Assembly: GCF_022447245.1 (NCBI RefSeq)
Contig: NZ_JAKVBC010000002.1
Location: forward strand, 124,001-188,000
Origin: Kordia sp.
Lineage (GTDB): Bacteria > Bacteroidota > Bacteroidia > Flavobacteriales > Flavobacteriaceae
DNA length: 64,000 nucleotides
Direction of reading: 5' to 3'
Made by a program: the position numbers and the translations under genes. Position 1 is the first letter of the stretch; the number at the start of each line of letters is the position of its first letter. Of the stretch, positions 35,781 to 45,107 are shown one piece after another. A model generated the notes under the pieces. It did no database searches, was not told where the DNA came from, and worked only from the letters and a program-made list of their open reading frames with translations.

Positions 35781-36272
35781 ATGAAAAAAAAGTATCCTCT
35801 TCTATTATTTTTTCTTTTTATAAATTTTTGCATTGCACAAGTAGCAAATCCCGCCAGTAATATCAACTTATGTATTGCTAATGATTCTGGTATTTCTTGC
35901 GATTTTGATTTTTCAAATTCAATTGTAGAAATCATAGGAACGCAAGATTCTACTGGATTAGTTGTTTCTTTTTATGAAACCAATATGGATGCAATTACAA
36001 ACACAAATGCTGTTCCTGTTACTGGATTTTGTAATACGGTGAATCCACAAACTATTTATGTACGCATAGAAGATTCAGCTTCGGGAATATTTGATACTAC
36101 GAGTTTCGATATTTCTGTTTCTCAGAATCCATTTGCAACTACACCTCCTACTATAGAAATGTGCGGCGAGGAGTTAAATGTAAACACAGGGTTTCAAATA
36201 GCAACGTTTGATTTGACAACGAATACTGATATCATTACTGGTGGAGATCCTGGTTTACCCAACATGGTATAG
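35781..36272 (+). CDS. truncated secreted adhesin-like protein
   Basis: The 163-residue protein has a signal peptide (LLLFFLFINFCIAQ) and a repeat-type domain (VVSFYETNMDAITNTNAV, QTIYVRIEDSASGIFDTTSF, FATTPPTIEMCGEELN) known from large flavobacterial surface proteins that usually run for many hundreds of residues and end in a T9SS sorting domain. Here the frame stops after GGDPGLPNMV, and no sorting tail follows before trmN6, 35 bp later. I read it as the N-terminal remnant of a larger gene, probably through a deletion. The next frame reads GIAISGTKSLEL before a stop. Confidence 0.7.
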   Translation: MKKKYPLLLFFLFINFCIAQVANPASNINLCIANDSGISCDFDFSNSIVEIIGTQDSTGLVVSFYETNMDAITNTNAVPVTGFCNTVNPQTIYVRIEDSASGIFDTTSFDISVSQNPFATTPPTIEMCGEELNVNTGFQIATFDLTTNTDIITGGDPGLPNMV

Positions 36273-36307
36273 CAATTTCTGGAACCAAATCACTTGAATT
36301 ATAAGTT

Positions 36308-37021
36308 ATGAGCAAACCTTTTCAATTTAAACAATTTACCATTCAACAAGATAGAACAGCTATGAAAGTTGGTACTGATGGCGTTTTACTTGGCGCTTGG
36401 GCTTCGATTGAAAACAATCCGTTTTCTATTTTAGATATTGGTACCGGTACTGGTTTGATAGCTTTACAATTGGCGCAACGTTGCCATGCTGAAGTGATTG
36501 ACGCCTTGGAGATTGATGATGATGCCTACGAACAGGCTGTTGAAAATTTTGAGAACTCTCCGTGGAGCGACCGTTTATTTTGCTATCACGCAGGTTTGGA
36601 TGAATTTGTAGCAGAGATTGAAGACAAGTACGATTTAATCGTTTCCAATCCGCCATTCTACACCGAAAATTACAAAACTGAAAATACACAACGTGATACG
36701 GCACGCTTTACAGACGCGTTGCCTTTTGAAGAATTACTTGCTAGCGTTGCTCATTTGCTAGAACCAACAGGTGAATTTCAAACTATTATTCCCTACAAAG
36801 AATATGAGTATTTTGTAAATCTAGCAAAAATCAATGCTTTATTTCCCCAAAAAACCTGTCATGTCAAAGGAAATCCTGAGGCAGATTTTAAACGAAGTTT
36901 AATTTCTTTTTCGTTTAAAAAAACTACAAATAACGTAGAAGAATTGGTCATTGAGACAGCAAGACACCAGTACACAGATGATTATATTTCACTTACAAAA
37001 GCTTTTTATTTAAAATTATAA
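36308..37021 (+). CDS. trmN6: tRNA1(Val) adenine-37 N6-methyltransferase
   Basis: The 237-residue Rossmann methyltransferase belongs to the TrmN6 (YfiC) family: FQFKQFTIQQDRTAMKVGTD at the N-terminus, SAM-binding DIGTGTGLIALQLAQR, EIDDDAYEQAVEN and the N6-adenine motif SNPPFY. It methylates A37 of tRNA1-Val in E. coli. Length and motif order match. It stands alone, with a Bacteroidota-type promoter not obvious upstream. Confidence 0.9.
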   Translation: MSKPFQFKQFTIQQDRTAMKVGTDGVLLGAWASIENNPFSILDIGTGTGLIALQLAQRCHAEVIDALEIDDDAYEQAVENFENSPWSDRLFCYHAGLDEFVAEIEDKYDLIVSNPPFYTENYKTENTQRDTARFTDALPFEELLASVAHLLEPTGEFQTIIPYKEYEYFVNLAKINALFPQKTCHVKGNPEADFKRSLISFSFKKTTNNVEELVIETARHQYTDDYISLTKAFYLKL

Positions 37022-37054
37022 CAATTTGTCTTTGTTTTGTGACATTTCATTAAT

Positions 37055-37062
37055 TACTTTTG
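37055..37062 (+). promoter_or_regulatory. -7 promoter box of the acyl-CoA dehydrogenase
   Basis: TACTTTTG matches TAnnTTTG and lies 64 bp before the start codon. A good -33 element is not clear (TTG at 15 bp upstream of the box). Confidence 0.45.
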
Positions 37063-37126
37063 TAGTCGCGATTTACGAACAATCCGTAAATTTGAGTATT
37101 AAAAAAATGCTATAAACATACGATTA

Positions 37127-38305
37127 ATGAAACCAGATTTATTCCAAGCTCCTGATTACTACAACTTAGACGAGCTACTATCCGAAGAACATAAATTAGT
37201 AAGAGATGCAGCCCGCGAATGGGTAAAAAGAGATGTATCTCCGATTATAGAAGAATATGCACAACGTGCTGAGTTTCCAGAACAAATCATTGATGGATTA
37301 GCAGGAATTGGAGCATTTGGACCATATATTCCAGCAGAATATGGTGGCGCAGGTTTAGACCAAATTAGTTATGGTTTAATTATGCAAGAAATTGAGCGTG
37401 GAGATTCTGGAGTTCGCTCTACAGCCTCTGTACAATCTTCATTAGTAATGTATCCTATCTGGAAATATGGAACAGAAGAACAACGTCAAAAATATTTACC
37501 AAAATTAGCTTCTGGTGAATGGATGGGTTGTTTTGGTTTAACAGAGCCAGATCACGGTTCTAATCCAGGTGGAATGACAACCAACTACAAAGACATGGGT
37601 GACCATTATTTGTTGAATGGAGCTAAAATGTGGATTTCAAACGCACCGTTTGCACAAGTAGCTGTTGTTTGGGCAAAGAATGAAGAAGGAAGAATTCACG
37701 GATTAATCGTTGAGCGCGGTATGGAAGGTTTTTCTACACCAGAAACGCACAACAAATGGTCATTAAGAGCTTCTGCAACAGGAGAATTGATTTTTGACAA
37801 TGTTAAAGTTCCAAAAGAAAACTTACTACCCAACAAAACTGGATTAGGAGCACCACTTGGTTGTTTAGATTCTGCACGTTACGGAATTGCTTGGGGAGCT
37901 ATTGGAGCAGCCATGGATTGCTACGATACTGCCTTACGTTACAGCAAAGAGCGTATCCAGTTTGGAAAACCAATTGGAGGGTTCCAATTACAACAAAAGA
38001 AATTGGCTGAAATGATTACGGAAATCACAAAGGCGCAATTATTAACTTGGCGTTTGGGAGTTTTACGCAACGAAGGAAAAGCAACTTCTGCACAAATTTC
38101 TATGGCAAAGCGTAACAATGTAGATATGGCAATAAATATTGCACGTGAGGCACGTCAAATGCTAGGTGGTATGGGAATTACTGGAGAATATTCTATCATG
38201 CGTCATATGATGAACTTAGAAAGTGTAATTACGTATGAAGGAACACACGATATTCACTTATTAATCACAGGATTAGACGTCACTGGATTAAACGCATTCA
38301 AATAA
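37127..38305 (+). CDS. acyl-CoA dehydrogenase (glutaryl-CoA dehydrogenase-like)
   Basis: The 392-residue flavoenzyme has an N-terminal helical domain, the FAD-binding GCFGLTEPDHGSNPGGM and KMWISNAPFAQVAVVWA blocks, and a C-terminal helical domain with RYGIAWGAIGAAMDCYDTAL, RIQFGKPIGGFQLQQKKLA and the catalytic Glu (near residue 371) in TYEGTHDIHLLITG. The EGTHDIH signature and GLTEPDHGS pattern fit glutaryl-CoA dehydrogenases, used in lysine or tryptophan breakdown, which oxidise and decarboxylate glutaryl-CoA. Electrons go to ETF. It is a single gene with a terminator. Confidence 0.85.
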   Translation: MKPDLFQAPDYYNLDELLSEEHKLVRDAAREWVKRDVSPIIEEYAQRAEFPEQIIDGLAGIGAFGPYIPAEYGGAGLDQISYGLIMQEIERGDSGVRSTASVQSSLVMYPIWKYGTEEQRQKYLPKLASGEWMGCFGLTEPDHGSNPGGMTTNYKDMGDHYLLNGAKMWISNAPFAQVAVVWAKNEEGRIHGLIVERGMEGFSTPETHNKWSLRASATGELIFDNVKVPKENLLPNKTGLGAPLGCLDSARYGIAWGAIGAAMDCYDTALRYSKERIQFGKPIGGFQLQQKKLAEMITEITKAQLLTWRLGVLRNEGKATSAQISMAKRNNVDMAINIAREARQMLGGMGITGEYSIMRHMMNLESVITYEGTHDIHLLITGLDVTGLNAFK

Positions 38306-38313
38306 AAAAGAAC

Positions 38314-38335
38314 AGCTTCTTACGAAGCTTTTTTC
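38314..38335 (+). terminator. intrinsic terminator of the acyl-CoA dehydrogenase
   Basis: AGCTTC-ttac-GAAGCT followed by T residues, 9 bp past the stop. The hairpin overlaps the 3' end of the convergent small Cys-rich gene. Confidence 0.75.
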
Positions 38336-38484
38336 AATAAATCAAAACATGGGCAACGCTTGCAACGCTTGCCCTTTCCTTTTTTATACTTCTTACAACA
38401 TTTACTTTTTACGCTTTGTGCAATCTTTACTTTTTTCTTCTTCGATTTTGCTGGCGCATCTTCTATCGCAACTAAAAAAGACAT
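38320..38484 (-). CDS. small basic Cys-rich protein (54 aa)
   Basis: The frame from 38484 gives MSFLVAIEDAPAKSKKKKVK, then KSKCCKKYKKGKGKRCKRCP and FDLLKKAS. The CC...CKRCPC pattern with many lysines is recurrent in small conserved proteins of Flavobacteriia, and a four-Cys zinc knuckle is plausible. Its function is unknown. It is convergent with the acyl-CoA dehydrogenase, whose terminator overlaps its last codons. Codon use and length are consistent with a real gene. Confidence 0.7.
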   Translation of the reverse strand: MSFLVAIEDAPAKSKKKKVKIAQSVKSKCCKKYKKGKGKRCKRCPCFDLLKKAS

Positions 38485-38760
38485 AAGAATTTATTCATTT
38501 ATTGAGCGCAAATATAGTTATTTTAAATTATTCTAAATAAAAAATTTGAGTTTTTCGCACAAAAAGATACCTTGAGTAAGGTTTTCGAGTTCTATAAAGT
38601 AAGTGATAGTTTTGAATTTTTCGGAAAATAGAAAGTTTGGGAAATCCCTTTTTAGGTTAATGGAAGTTATTTTCACTACTAAATGAGACCCCCTAATTTC
38701 TCGATTTAATATATAACTAAATTTTATATTTCTCTAAGTTTCCTCAGCAACACTAAAAAA
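38485..38760. other. intergenic AT-rich DNA without a recognised gene
   Basis: No frame in this part, or in 38795-39002, resembles a gene. The stretch between the two terminator hairpins holds an imperfect hairpin GTTACGGT-tttt-ACCGTAAT near 38910. Confidence 0.5.
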
Positions 38761-38794
38761 AAAAGGGAGTAATCACTAGCATGATCTCCCTTTT
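38761..38794. terminator. bidirectional terminator-like hairpin
   Basis: AAAAGGGAG (38761-38769) and CTCCCTTTT (38786-38794) flank a 16-nt loop, with A residues before and T residues after. It works in either direction; no gene ends within 200 bp, so it may be a leftover. Confidence 0.6.
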
Positions 38795-39002
38795 ATCTAA
38801 TAGAATAATACTATTATAATGAGATTCCCCTAAACCTCAATATGTTTTTAACAAAATTAAACTATATCTGGTGAGGTGAATACGATTAAACATTACTTCT
38901 GTTACGGTTTTACCGTAATTATAGTAGGTTTTCAAATTTAAAAACACTTAAAACACTAATATACTACTACTTAATTTTTTTTTAAAAAGAAAGGAAATAA
39001 AA

Positions 39003-39034
39003 AAATCTCCAAAAACCGTAATTCTTGGAGATTT
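39003..39034 (-). terminator. intrinsic terminator of GG-leader peptide gene 1
   Basis: AAATCTCCAA pairs perfectly with TTGGAGATTT over 10 bp with a 12-nt loop, 22 bp past the peptide gene's stop; an A run precedes it on the plus strand. Confidence 0.7.
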
Positions 39035-39055
39035 GCATTTAAAAATTTTAAATTA

Positions 39056-39292
39056 TTAGAGACAGACACAACTCTGACCAGGCTTACTGAAATTAGGATC
39101 TGGACAGTTATTGTCAAAATTGATTGAGAACTCTGTATTTGTTCTCACAGAAGTTTGACAATTCATTTCAAATGTTCCACAAGTAAGATCCGTGTTTGGA
39201 TCTGTTCCACCTTTAATTTTTTTAGATTGTAAATTCGCATCTAATTTTGCAACACTAAGTTTTTTGAGATTTAATTTCTTAAATTTTTTCAT
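39056..39292 (-). CDS. GG-leader peptide precursor 1
   Basis: The 78-residue precursor begins MKKFKKLNLKKLSVAKLDAN and has Gly-Gly at 28-29 (KKIKGGTDP), so the leader is two residues longer than in its relatives. The core (about 49 residues) has five cysteines (TCGTFEMNCQTSV, NCPDP, SCVCL) and many Ser/Thr. The architecture fits Bacteroidota natural-product precursors with GG cleavage (often labelled class I lanthipeptide-type), but no modification enzyme is nearby. It lies just downstream of the TPR-AraC regulator on the same strand. Confidence 0.8.
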   Translation of the reverse strand: MKKFKKLNLKKLSVAKLDANLQSKKIKGGTDPNTDLTCGTFEMNCQTSVRTNTEFSINFDNNCPDPNFSKPGQSCVCL

Positions 39293-39378
39293 AGGTAATA
39301 AAAAGTTTAATTTGAATAAATTTACTTAGGAAAGCTACATACAACAAAGAAATATAATCGTATTTACATAAATACGAC

Positions 39379-41127
39379 TTATGAATTTCCTTGATCAGTA
39401 CTAAGTTTATTAAGGTTTTTAATATAAAATGATGGATAGATACCTGTACGCTTTTTAAAGGCTTTGGAAAATGATTCTGCCGTATTAAAACCCAGTTCAG
39501 AGGCAATTGATTTGATATCATAAGTTCGAAACTTGGTATCGTTTTTTAATCGCTTTAAGGCATATTCCAATCGTAAATCCGTTATGTACTGTACAAACTT
39601 TTTCTGCTTGTGTGATTGCAATGTTTTGGATAAATATGTACTATTGGTGTTGATCTTTTTTGCCACGTAATTGAGCGTGCATTTTTTTTGTAAGAACTGT
39701 TCTTTCTTTTCAAATTTTTCAAGACCATCTAAAATCTTTTGAATATTTTCATCGGTAATTACATAGGTTTGTGCAGTTTTAGATTCTACTCTTTTTTGTG
39801 ATTTTTCTATTGCTTTTAATTCGTTTAAAACAATATCAAAACGCTTTTTAAATGTCCGCTCTCTATTTTTATAATACCAAAAGCCAGCTATAAATAAGAG
39901 GACTAATACAATACTTATATTTATGAATAATGTAGATAAAAACTGCTTGTCCTCTGCTTCTTTTTGCAGTAATTCGATTCTCTTAATAAATGATGGAACA
40001 TCGTATTTTTTATACAACTCTTCTGACACTTGTCGCATCAACTTATCATTTTCCTTAGTCTTTTTTTGAAATATATTCCAATACTTTGATGCAGTTTTGA
40101 CGTCCTCTTTCTTTTCGTAAGATTGGGCTAATAGAATATACGTCTCTTGAAGGTTCTGCGAATACGTATTGTCTTTGGTAATGATGGAATCAGTTTTTAA
40201 CAAATAAGGCAGCGCTTCGTCGATTTCATTCTGAATAAAATAGTTCTTTCCTTTGTGCAAATACACAATAGATAACTGATTATTCAAACCTAGTTTTAGT
40301 ATCAATTTTTCGGCATCATCAAGGTCTTTAAAGGCTTTGGAAAAGTTGCCTCTTTTTTGAAAAATAATTCCTTGGACAGTTAAAAAAAAACTGTACATCT
40401 CTAAATTATTAATTTCAAAACTTTTATCTAAACCCAATTTATTGTAGGACATTGCTGAATCTAAATACTGAGTCCGTTCTTCTGTATAATCATCTGCAAT
40501 AGTTGTGTACACATTGCTAACGCTCAATAAAGTATTCAGATATCCCGCAAGTCGTTTTTTCTTATCAAATACACCTTCATCATACAAACGCAAGTTTTCT
40601 TTTACTTTGAGAAGCGCTTGTTTTCTGCGCCCAATTTGGTTTTCTATCAACGCCATATTGTGCCGTATTTGAGCTAATTTGTTAATATTATTCTCTTTTT
40701 CAAAATAGACATAGGCTTGTTTGTAATTTGAAAGTGCATTTGCAAAATCGTCATAACTAAAACAAATAGATCCTTTAATATTTAAACTGCTGTAATATTT
40801 TTTTTCGTCATTTGCTTGCAAAGCTATCTGAGCAGCTTCATCCACATAAAAATGCGCACTATCTTTTTGCCCCAAAGTGTTATAAACAACCGAAGTTATG
40901 CAAGCTGCATTAAATGCTTTTGCATAATTACCTTGGTCTCTCACTCGCTTATAATACGAAAGTACATATGTTTTAGCGCGTAACGGGTTTTTATAACGAT
41001 TTGATCTGACAAGCTTATATAAAGAATCTGTAGAAAATTGCTGCAACGAATCCTTCTTCAATTGTTGCTGTGCATATATATAAAAGCTAAAAAGGGAAAA
41101 AACAAAGACAAAATACAGTCGCTTCAT
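39379..41127 (-). CDS. TPR-containing membrane AraC-type regulator
   Basis: The 582-residue protein has a signal peptide (FSLFSFYIYAQ), then a periplasmic TPR array to about residue 390 (for example NYKQAYVYFEKENNINKLAQ), one membrane helix (about 398-418, LFINISIVLVLLFIAGFWYY), a cytoplasmic coiled linker and an AraC-type HTH (about 485-575: NSTYLSKTLQSHKQKKFVQY, SIASELGFNTAESFSKAFKK). This one-component layout lets a periplasmic signal control DNA binding. The gene lies between two GG-leader peptide genes, so it is a candidate regulator of them. Confidence 0.9.
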   Translation of the reverse strand: MKRLYFVFVFSLFSFYIYAQQQLKKDSLQQFSTDSLYKLVRSNRYKNPLRAKTYVLSYYKRVRDQGNYAKAFNAACITSVVYNTLGQKDSAHFYVDEAAQIALQANDEKKYYSSLNIKGSICFSYDDFANALSNYKQAYVYFEKENNINKLAQIRHNMALIENQIGRRKQALLKVKENLRLYDEGVFDKKKRLAGYLNTLLSVSNVYTTIADDYTEERTQYLDSAMSYNKLGLDKSFEINNLEMYSFFLTVQGIIFQKRGNFSKAFKDLDDAEKLILKLGLNNQLSIVYLHKGKNYFIQNEIDEALPYLLKTDSIITKDNTYSQNLQETYILLAQSYEKKEDVKTASKYWNIFQKKTKENDKLMRQVSEELYKKYDVPSFIKRIELLQKEAEDKQFLSTLFINISIVLVLLFIAGFWYYKNRERTFKKRFDIVLNELKAIEKSQKRVESKTAQTYVITDENIQKILDGLEKFEKKEQFLQKKCTLNYVAKKINTNSTYLSKTLQSHKQKKFVQYITDLRLEYALKRLKNDTKFRTYDIKSIASELGFNTAESFSKAFKKRTGIYPSFYIKNLNKLSTDQGNS

Positions 41128-41272
41128 GTTATTAAAAGTACTGTGTTTTATTCAAAAAATTAATTTAAAATCACTTTTTTTTGTTTTTGAAAAATTAACC
41201 TCTCATAAATGGTTTATACAAAACAACCAAGGAATTAAAAGAGCGTTTGAAGTAATTAATATGAAAAAGTAG

Positions 41273-41300
41273 AATTACCAAAGTAAAACCTTTGGTAATT
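41273..41300 (-). terminator. intrinsic terminator of GG-leader peptide gene 2
   Basis: AATTACCAAAG and CTTTGGTAATT pair over 11 bp with a 6-nt loop, 14 bp past the stop. Confidence 0.7.
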
Positions 41301-41313
41301 CTTAAAAACAATA

Positions 41314-41565
41314 TTACAAATCTCCAATACCATCTTTACATGGATGAAATATTACTGGAAGAGAAATACAATCGGTAAGCGGAATTGAAATATCACAAGC
41401 TTCCTGAGTGCATCCTTGAGTGCATCCAATTGTAGGGCATGAAATTACCGACCAACAAGGTACAATTGTAATTGACCCAGCTTGCCCACCTACAGCTTTG
41501 CTCTTTTCTAAATTAGAAATTGACCTTTTGTTAAGTCTTAAATTTTTCAAATTCTTTTTTTTCAT
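41314..41565 (-). CDS. GG-leader peptide precursor 2
   Basis: The 83-residue precursor starts MKKKNLKNLRLNKRSISNLE and has Gly-Gly at 26-27 (KAVGGQAGS), exactly as in the copies at 52947 and 53358. The core (about 56 residues) has seven cysteines and several Ser/Thr, e.g. PCWSVISCPTIGCTQGC. This leader is characteristic of a Bacteroidota peptide family often labelled class I lanthipeptide. No LanB/LanC-type enzyme is in the window. It lies upstream of the TPR-AraC regulator on the same strand. Confidence 0.85.
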   Translation of the reverse strand: MKKKNLKNLRLNKRSISNLEKSKAVGGQAGSITIVPCWSVISCPTIGCTQGCTQEACDISIPLTDCISLPVIFHPCKDGIGDL

Positions 41566-41853
41566 AATTGTTTGATTTTTAAGTTAAATACGTTCAAACC
41601 TAAATAACTAAACCTTCAATTGAAAGAAATTGAAGTCGTAATTATGAAAATATCGGCACAAACAAAACAATCTTAAGCTGCTTATTTTAAGACACTTACA
41701 TTCAAAAAAAGCTTCATAAAAAACAAAAATACTATTCCAAGAATATATTTTAGAAGTAGCTTCTAATACTAGTTTTTTTCAACAAAACAACAATCTTTTT
41801 CTTACAAAACGCTTGATTCATTAAGCAATCAAACTGCTTTGAATACGAAAAAG

Positions 41854-41888
41854 AATAAGCCTCTTCACTAAAAGTAAAGAGGCTTATT
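41854..41888 (-). terminator. intrinsic terminator of the metalloprotease gene
   Basis: AATAAGCCTCTT (41854-41865) pairs with AAGAGGCTTATT (41877-41888) followed by T residues on the plus strand, 19 bp past the protease stop. Confidence 0.8.
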
Positions 41889-41906
41889 TTTATAAGAGTT
41901 AATTAT

Positions 41907-44900
41907 TTATTTTACAATCAACTTCTTCACTTCTGATTTATGTCCTGCGTTTGATATAAATTGTACAAAGTAAATTCCCTTAGGATACTTACTAATATCA
42001 AGCATTCTAGATTGACTAGCGTCATTAATACGGTTTATTATTACTCCGTTAAATGATCGTATTATATATTCACCTTTGGTTTCTTGATCTGTACTTACCA
42101 TAAATTCTACTTTTGAAGTAGCTGGATTAGGAGTAATCAATAAATTCAATAGTTCTTTAGTATCTTGTTCCGCTCTTATAGGTGGATCATCAAAACAAAA
42201 AGAGCATTCTTTTTCACTCCAAATAGTTTCACTTAAACCATTACACTTTGCGCCTATTCTAAACGAGAAGCAATGAAATCTTTCATCTCTTGGAAAAATA
42301 CGAACTTGAGTTCGGTCACCTATATTCCATGTATCAGTAGTTACAGCACCTTCGAAGCAGAAACAATCAGGATCATTCCAAATAACTTCAATAACATATT
42401 GATCTGCGCCTGCAACTGGATCAAATGTTGCCCAATACGTGTCACAACTATAATCTAAGTTTGTTGGCGGACCTTCTATTCGACAACATGTTCTACAAAA
42501 CGGTTGTCCCCATTTAACAGTTCCATCACAAATAACTCCCAGTTGAATAGTTAAACATTCAACGTCATCTGCATTAGGTATTGTATAACTATTTTGAGTA
42601 TAATTGAAATATTTTGTAAAACTAGGTTGTGTTAATGGTGTTTCACAACATTCTCCCTGGTTAAGATAAACACGTAAAACATATCCGTCTACATTAGGCT
42701 GATGTCCCCAGGAAACTTCACTTGTAGCACAATCAAAACGAAACTTACCCGTTTTTATATCACATGGGAAATAAGAATCAATAATATCACAATCGATCAC
42801 TTCTTTTTTGGTTGAAATAATTGGTTTCGGATTTGGTCTTCCAGATATGAAAATAGTTCTAGCAAAGCATACTTCACCACAAGGAGTCCGCAACTTATGA
42901 ATCAATGTATATTCTACGCCATATTCTGCACCGCCATAGCTAATAGTACCTACAGAAGATGTTACTGGGCTATATCCTCCCATACCATCACTTTTTAATA
43001 GATACCATTCATGTATGACATTATGACCACTGTAGGTTTCAAAATTAGAGGAAGAAATATTATATGTGCTTCCTGAACCAGCATTAGTAGCAGGAAAGAA
43101 ACTGGCATCCCAAATATCATCACAACATTCTACGGCAAATTTCTTTTCTACTGGTGTCCATACTTTACATTCACCAAGATTGGCGAAAGCAATCGTGAGC
43201 ACGTATTCGCCTTCCGTAAAGTATTTAGGATTATCAAGAGCAGCAAATTCTTCAGAAATATTGACTTCAGTCATGTTTCCGTAAAACCATCCTATAGACC
43301 CAAACCACTGCTTTTGACCATTTACAAATCTCCAGGCATGAATATTATATCTACCTTCTCCAATGGTTGCATTTCCATCTGCCCAAATATCTTCACCAAT
43401 ACAGAAAACTTCTTTCTCCATATCGTTTTGATTTTCTAGCTTGAAATCTGCTGGCTCCACATAAAATGGTTCAATGGCAATACGACGTTCGCGCCAACCA
43501 TAGCAGAAATCACTCCAAATACCATGCTTAATGTAGTATCTTTTAGACTGATCTAACCAACCCCAACTAGCTGTTAAACCATTTTGTATACCACCAATTG
43601 GACCGTCAACGGTATTTCCATCTCCAACTTCACCTTGCGTATCGGTTTGATACAATCCCCACCAATGATTTTGAGGATCCAAATCCAATGCTGTTACACT
43701 TACTTTCCATGTACCATTCTCACAATAGGTTTCAATTTCAAAATCAGCACTATCGGTAGTATCACAAGGGAAACAACCACCTAAACAGTTTGCATCATCA
43801 ACTTTATCTCGTAAAAGGTCTCCAGGTTCATCACCAAATCCTAAAGCAAAACCAATTCCGGGACCAGATCCATGGCAATACGACATTATTGTACCTCCAT
43901 TTGTAGGAGGAATGATTACACTGTCATCATCACAATCATCAATATCATTCCAAAACTGACTTCCACAATCATCTATTTGTTCATTTCCATTAGGTCCCCA
44001 TACACAATCATGTGTATGACGAGAACCAATAGTATGTCCCATCTCATGTGCAAAAACCGACACAGACCAAGAATAATTAGGAACAGTTCCTATAAAAGTA
44101 CGTACATCTGAATACGCATGCGCATCATCTTTATCACATAATTGATCTCTTCTAGCTCTTCCTCCATTACCTCCAGGGTCCATATCGACTAAATGCGCTA
44201 CGTCACCAACATAATTGTCATCTAGTTCGCTACGGAAATCACTTAATATATCTGCTGAGTCGCTATCGGCATATGGATCGTCGGTATCCCACACAAGAAT
44301 TTCTGAAATATCTATAGCAATATTTTCATTTTGGTATAAAACAGCTACCTGATTAAATAAACTTATCACATATGTTTCACTATTTGCAACACTTCCTCGA
44401 TTGGTAAATAATTCAAAACCTGCTTCTATATATACCTTAATACAAGTAGATTCAAAAGCTTTAGGAGTCGCATTCTCTTTCTTTTTATCTTTGTGAGGAT
44501 GCGAATCCCCTTCTTCTACTTCACAAATAAAATCAGGAAAGGATACAATATCAGCATCCTGATATACTATGTGTGCTGCTTCATTTTCCATTTTTCCGAT
44601 GGAAAAATTACCTAAATGAGGTAGAGAAAACATTCCACTTATTTCTGTTTGCCCAACAGTTAATACAGCGATTCCTTTGACTCCATTATGCTCTACTTCT
44701 CCTCTAAGAAAGGTTATTGTATTTCGAATACTAGTATATTGTTTTCCACTACTAGTACGAACTGTATAATCTCCTATGAGATGTGAGCTTTCTATCAAGT
44801 TTAATTGAGCAAAAGATCCATCAGGTAGCGGAACCGATACTGCAAAGAATCGTTCTTCTGTTTTATGTATCTGTTCTAAAGCAGATGCTGACACATTGAG

Positions 44901-45107
44901 CAACTTAAATGCTTTCACATCTTTTTGAACTTGCCTACTTAGTCTGGCATTAGAAGTTTCTTCAAAAAAATGTATTTTTTCAAACTGGACATTGGCTTCC
45001 TTTAACTTAGAAATATTTTCAATAATGGAACCTTGTCTTCGCTCTTGAGCACTTAGAAATAAGCATCCCAATAGACAAATACATACGATTACTAATTTTT
45101 TTTTCAT
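41907..45107 (-). CDS. secreted M12-type zinc metalloprotease with T9SS sorting domain
   Basis: I chose the start at MKKKLVIVCICLLGCLF (45107), which gives a signal peptide; the longer frame at 45215 adds 36 polar residues. The 1066-residue protein has a propeptide, a reprolysin-like catalytic domain with HEMGHTIGSRHTHDC (zinc ligands His, His, His) and the expected Met-turn-like SYCHGSG, then Cys-rich PKD-like or Ig-like domains. It ends in a type A T9SS sorting domain (PNPATSKVEFMVS, YPKGIYFVQFIS, KKLIVK). It is exported through the gliding-associated type IX system to the surface. A role in digestion of host or algal proteins, or in processing the nearby peptides, is speculation. Confidence 0.9.
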   Translation of the reverse strand: MKKKLVIVCICLLGCLFLSAQERRQGSIIENISKLKEANVQFEKIHFFEETSNARLSRQVQKDVKAFKLLNVSASALEQIHKTEERFFAVSVPLPDGSFAQLNLIESSHLIGDYTVRTSSGKQYTSIRNTITFLRGEVEHNGVKGIAVLTVGQTEISGMFSLPHLGNFSIGKMENEAAHIVYQDADIVSFPDFICEVEEGDSHPHKDKKKENATPKAFESTCIKVYIEAGFELFTNRGSVANSETYVISLFNQVAVLYQNENIAIDISEILVWDTDDPYADSDSADILSDFRSELDDNYVGDVAHLVDMDPGGNGGRARRDQLCDKDDAHAYSDVRTFIGTVPNYSWSVSVFAHEMGHTIGSRHTHDCVWGPNGNEQIDDCGSQFWNDIDDCDDDSVIIPPTNGGTIMSYCHGSGPGIGFALGFGDEPGDLLRDKVDDANCLGGCFPCDTTDSADFEIETYCENGTWKVSVTALDLDPQNHWWGLYQTDTQGEVGDGNTVDGPIGGIQNGLTASWGWLDQSKRYYIKHGIWSDFCYGWRERRIAIEPFYVEPADFKLENQNDMEKEVFCIGEDIWADGNATIGEGRYNIHAWRFVNGQKQWFGSIGWFYGNMTEVNISEEFAALDNPKYFTEGEYVLTIAFANLGECKVWTPVEKKFAVECCDDIWDASFFPATNAGSGSTYNISSSNFETYSGHNVIHEWYLLKSDGMGGYSPVTSSVGTISYGGAEYGVEYTLIHKLRTPCGEVCFARTIFISGRPNPKPIISTKKEVIDCDIIDSYFPCDIKTGKFRFDCATSEVSWGHQPNVDGYVLRVYLNQGECCETPLTQPSFTKYFNYTQNSYTIPNADDVECLTIQLGVICDGTVKWGQPFCRTCCRIEGPPTNLDYSCDTYWATFDPVAGADQYVIEVIWNDPDCFCFEGAVTTDTWNIGDRTQVRIFPRDERFHCFSFRIGAKCNGLSETIWSEKECSFCFDDPPIRAEQDTKELLNLLITPNPATSKVEFMVSTDQETKGEYIIRSFNGVIINRINDASQSRMLDISKYPKGIYFVQFISNAGHKSEVKKLIVK

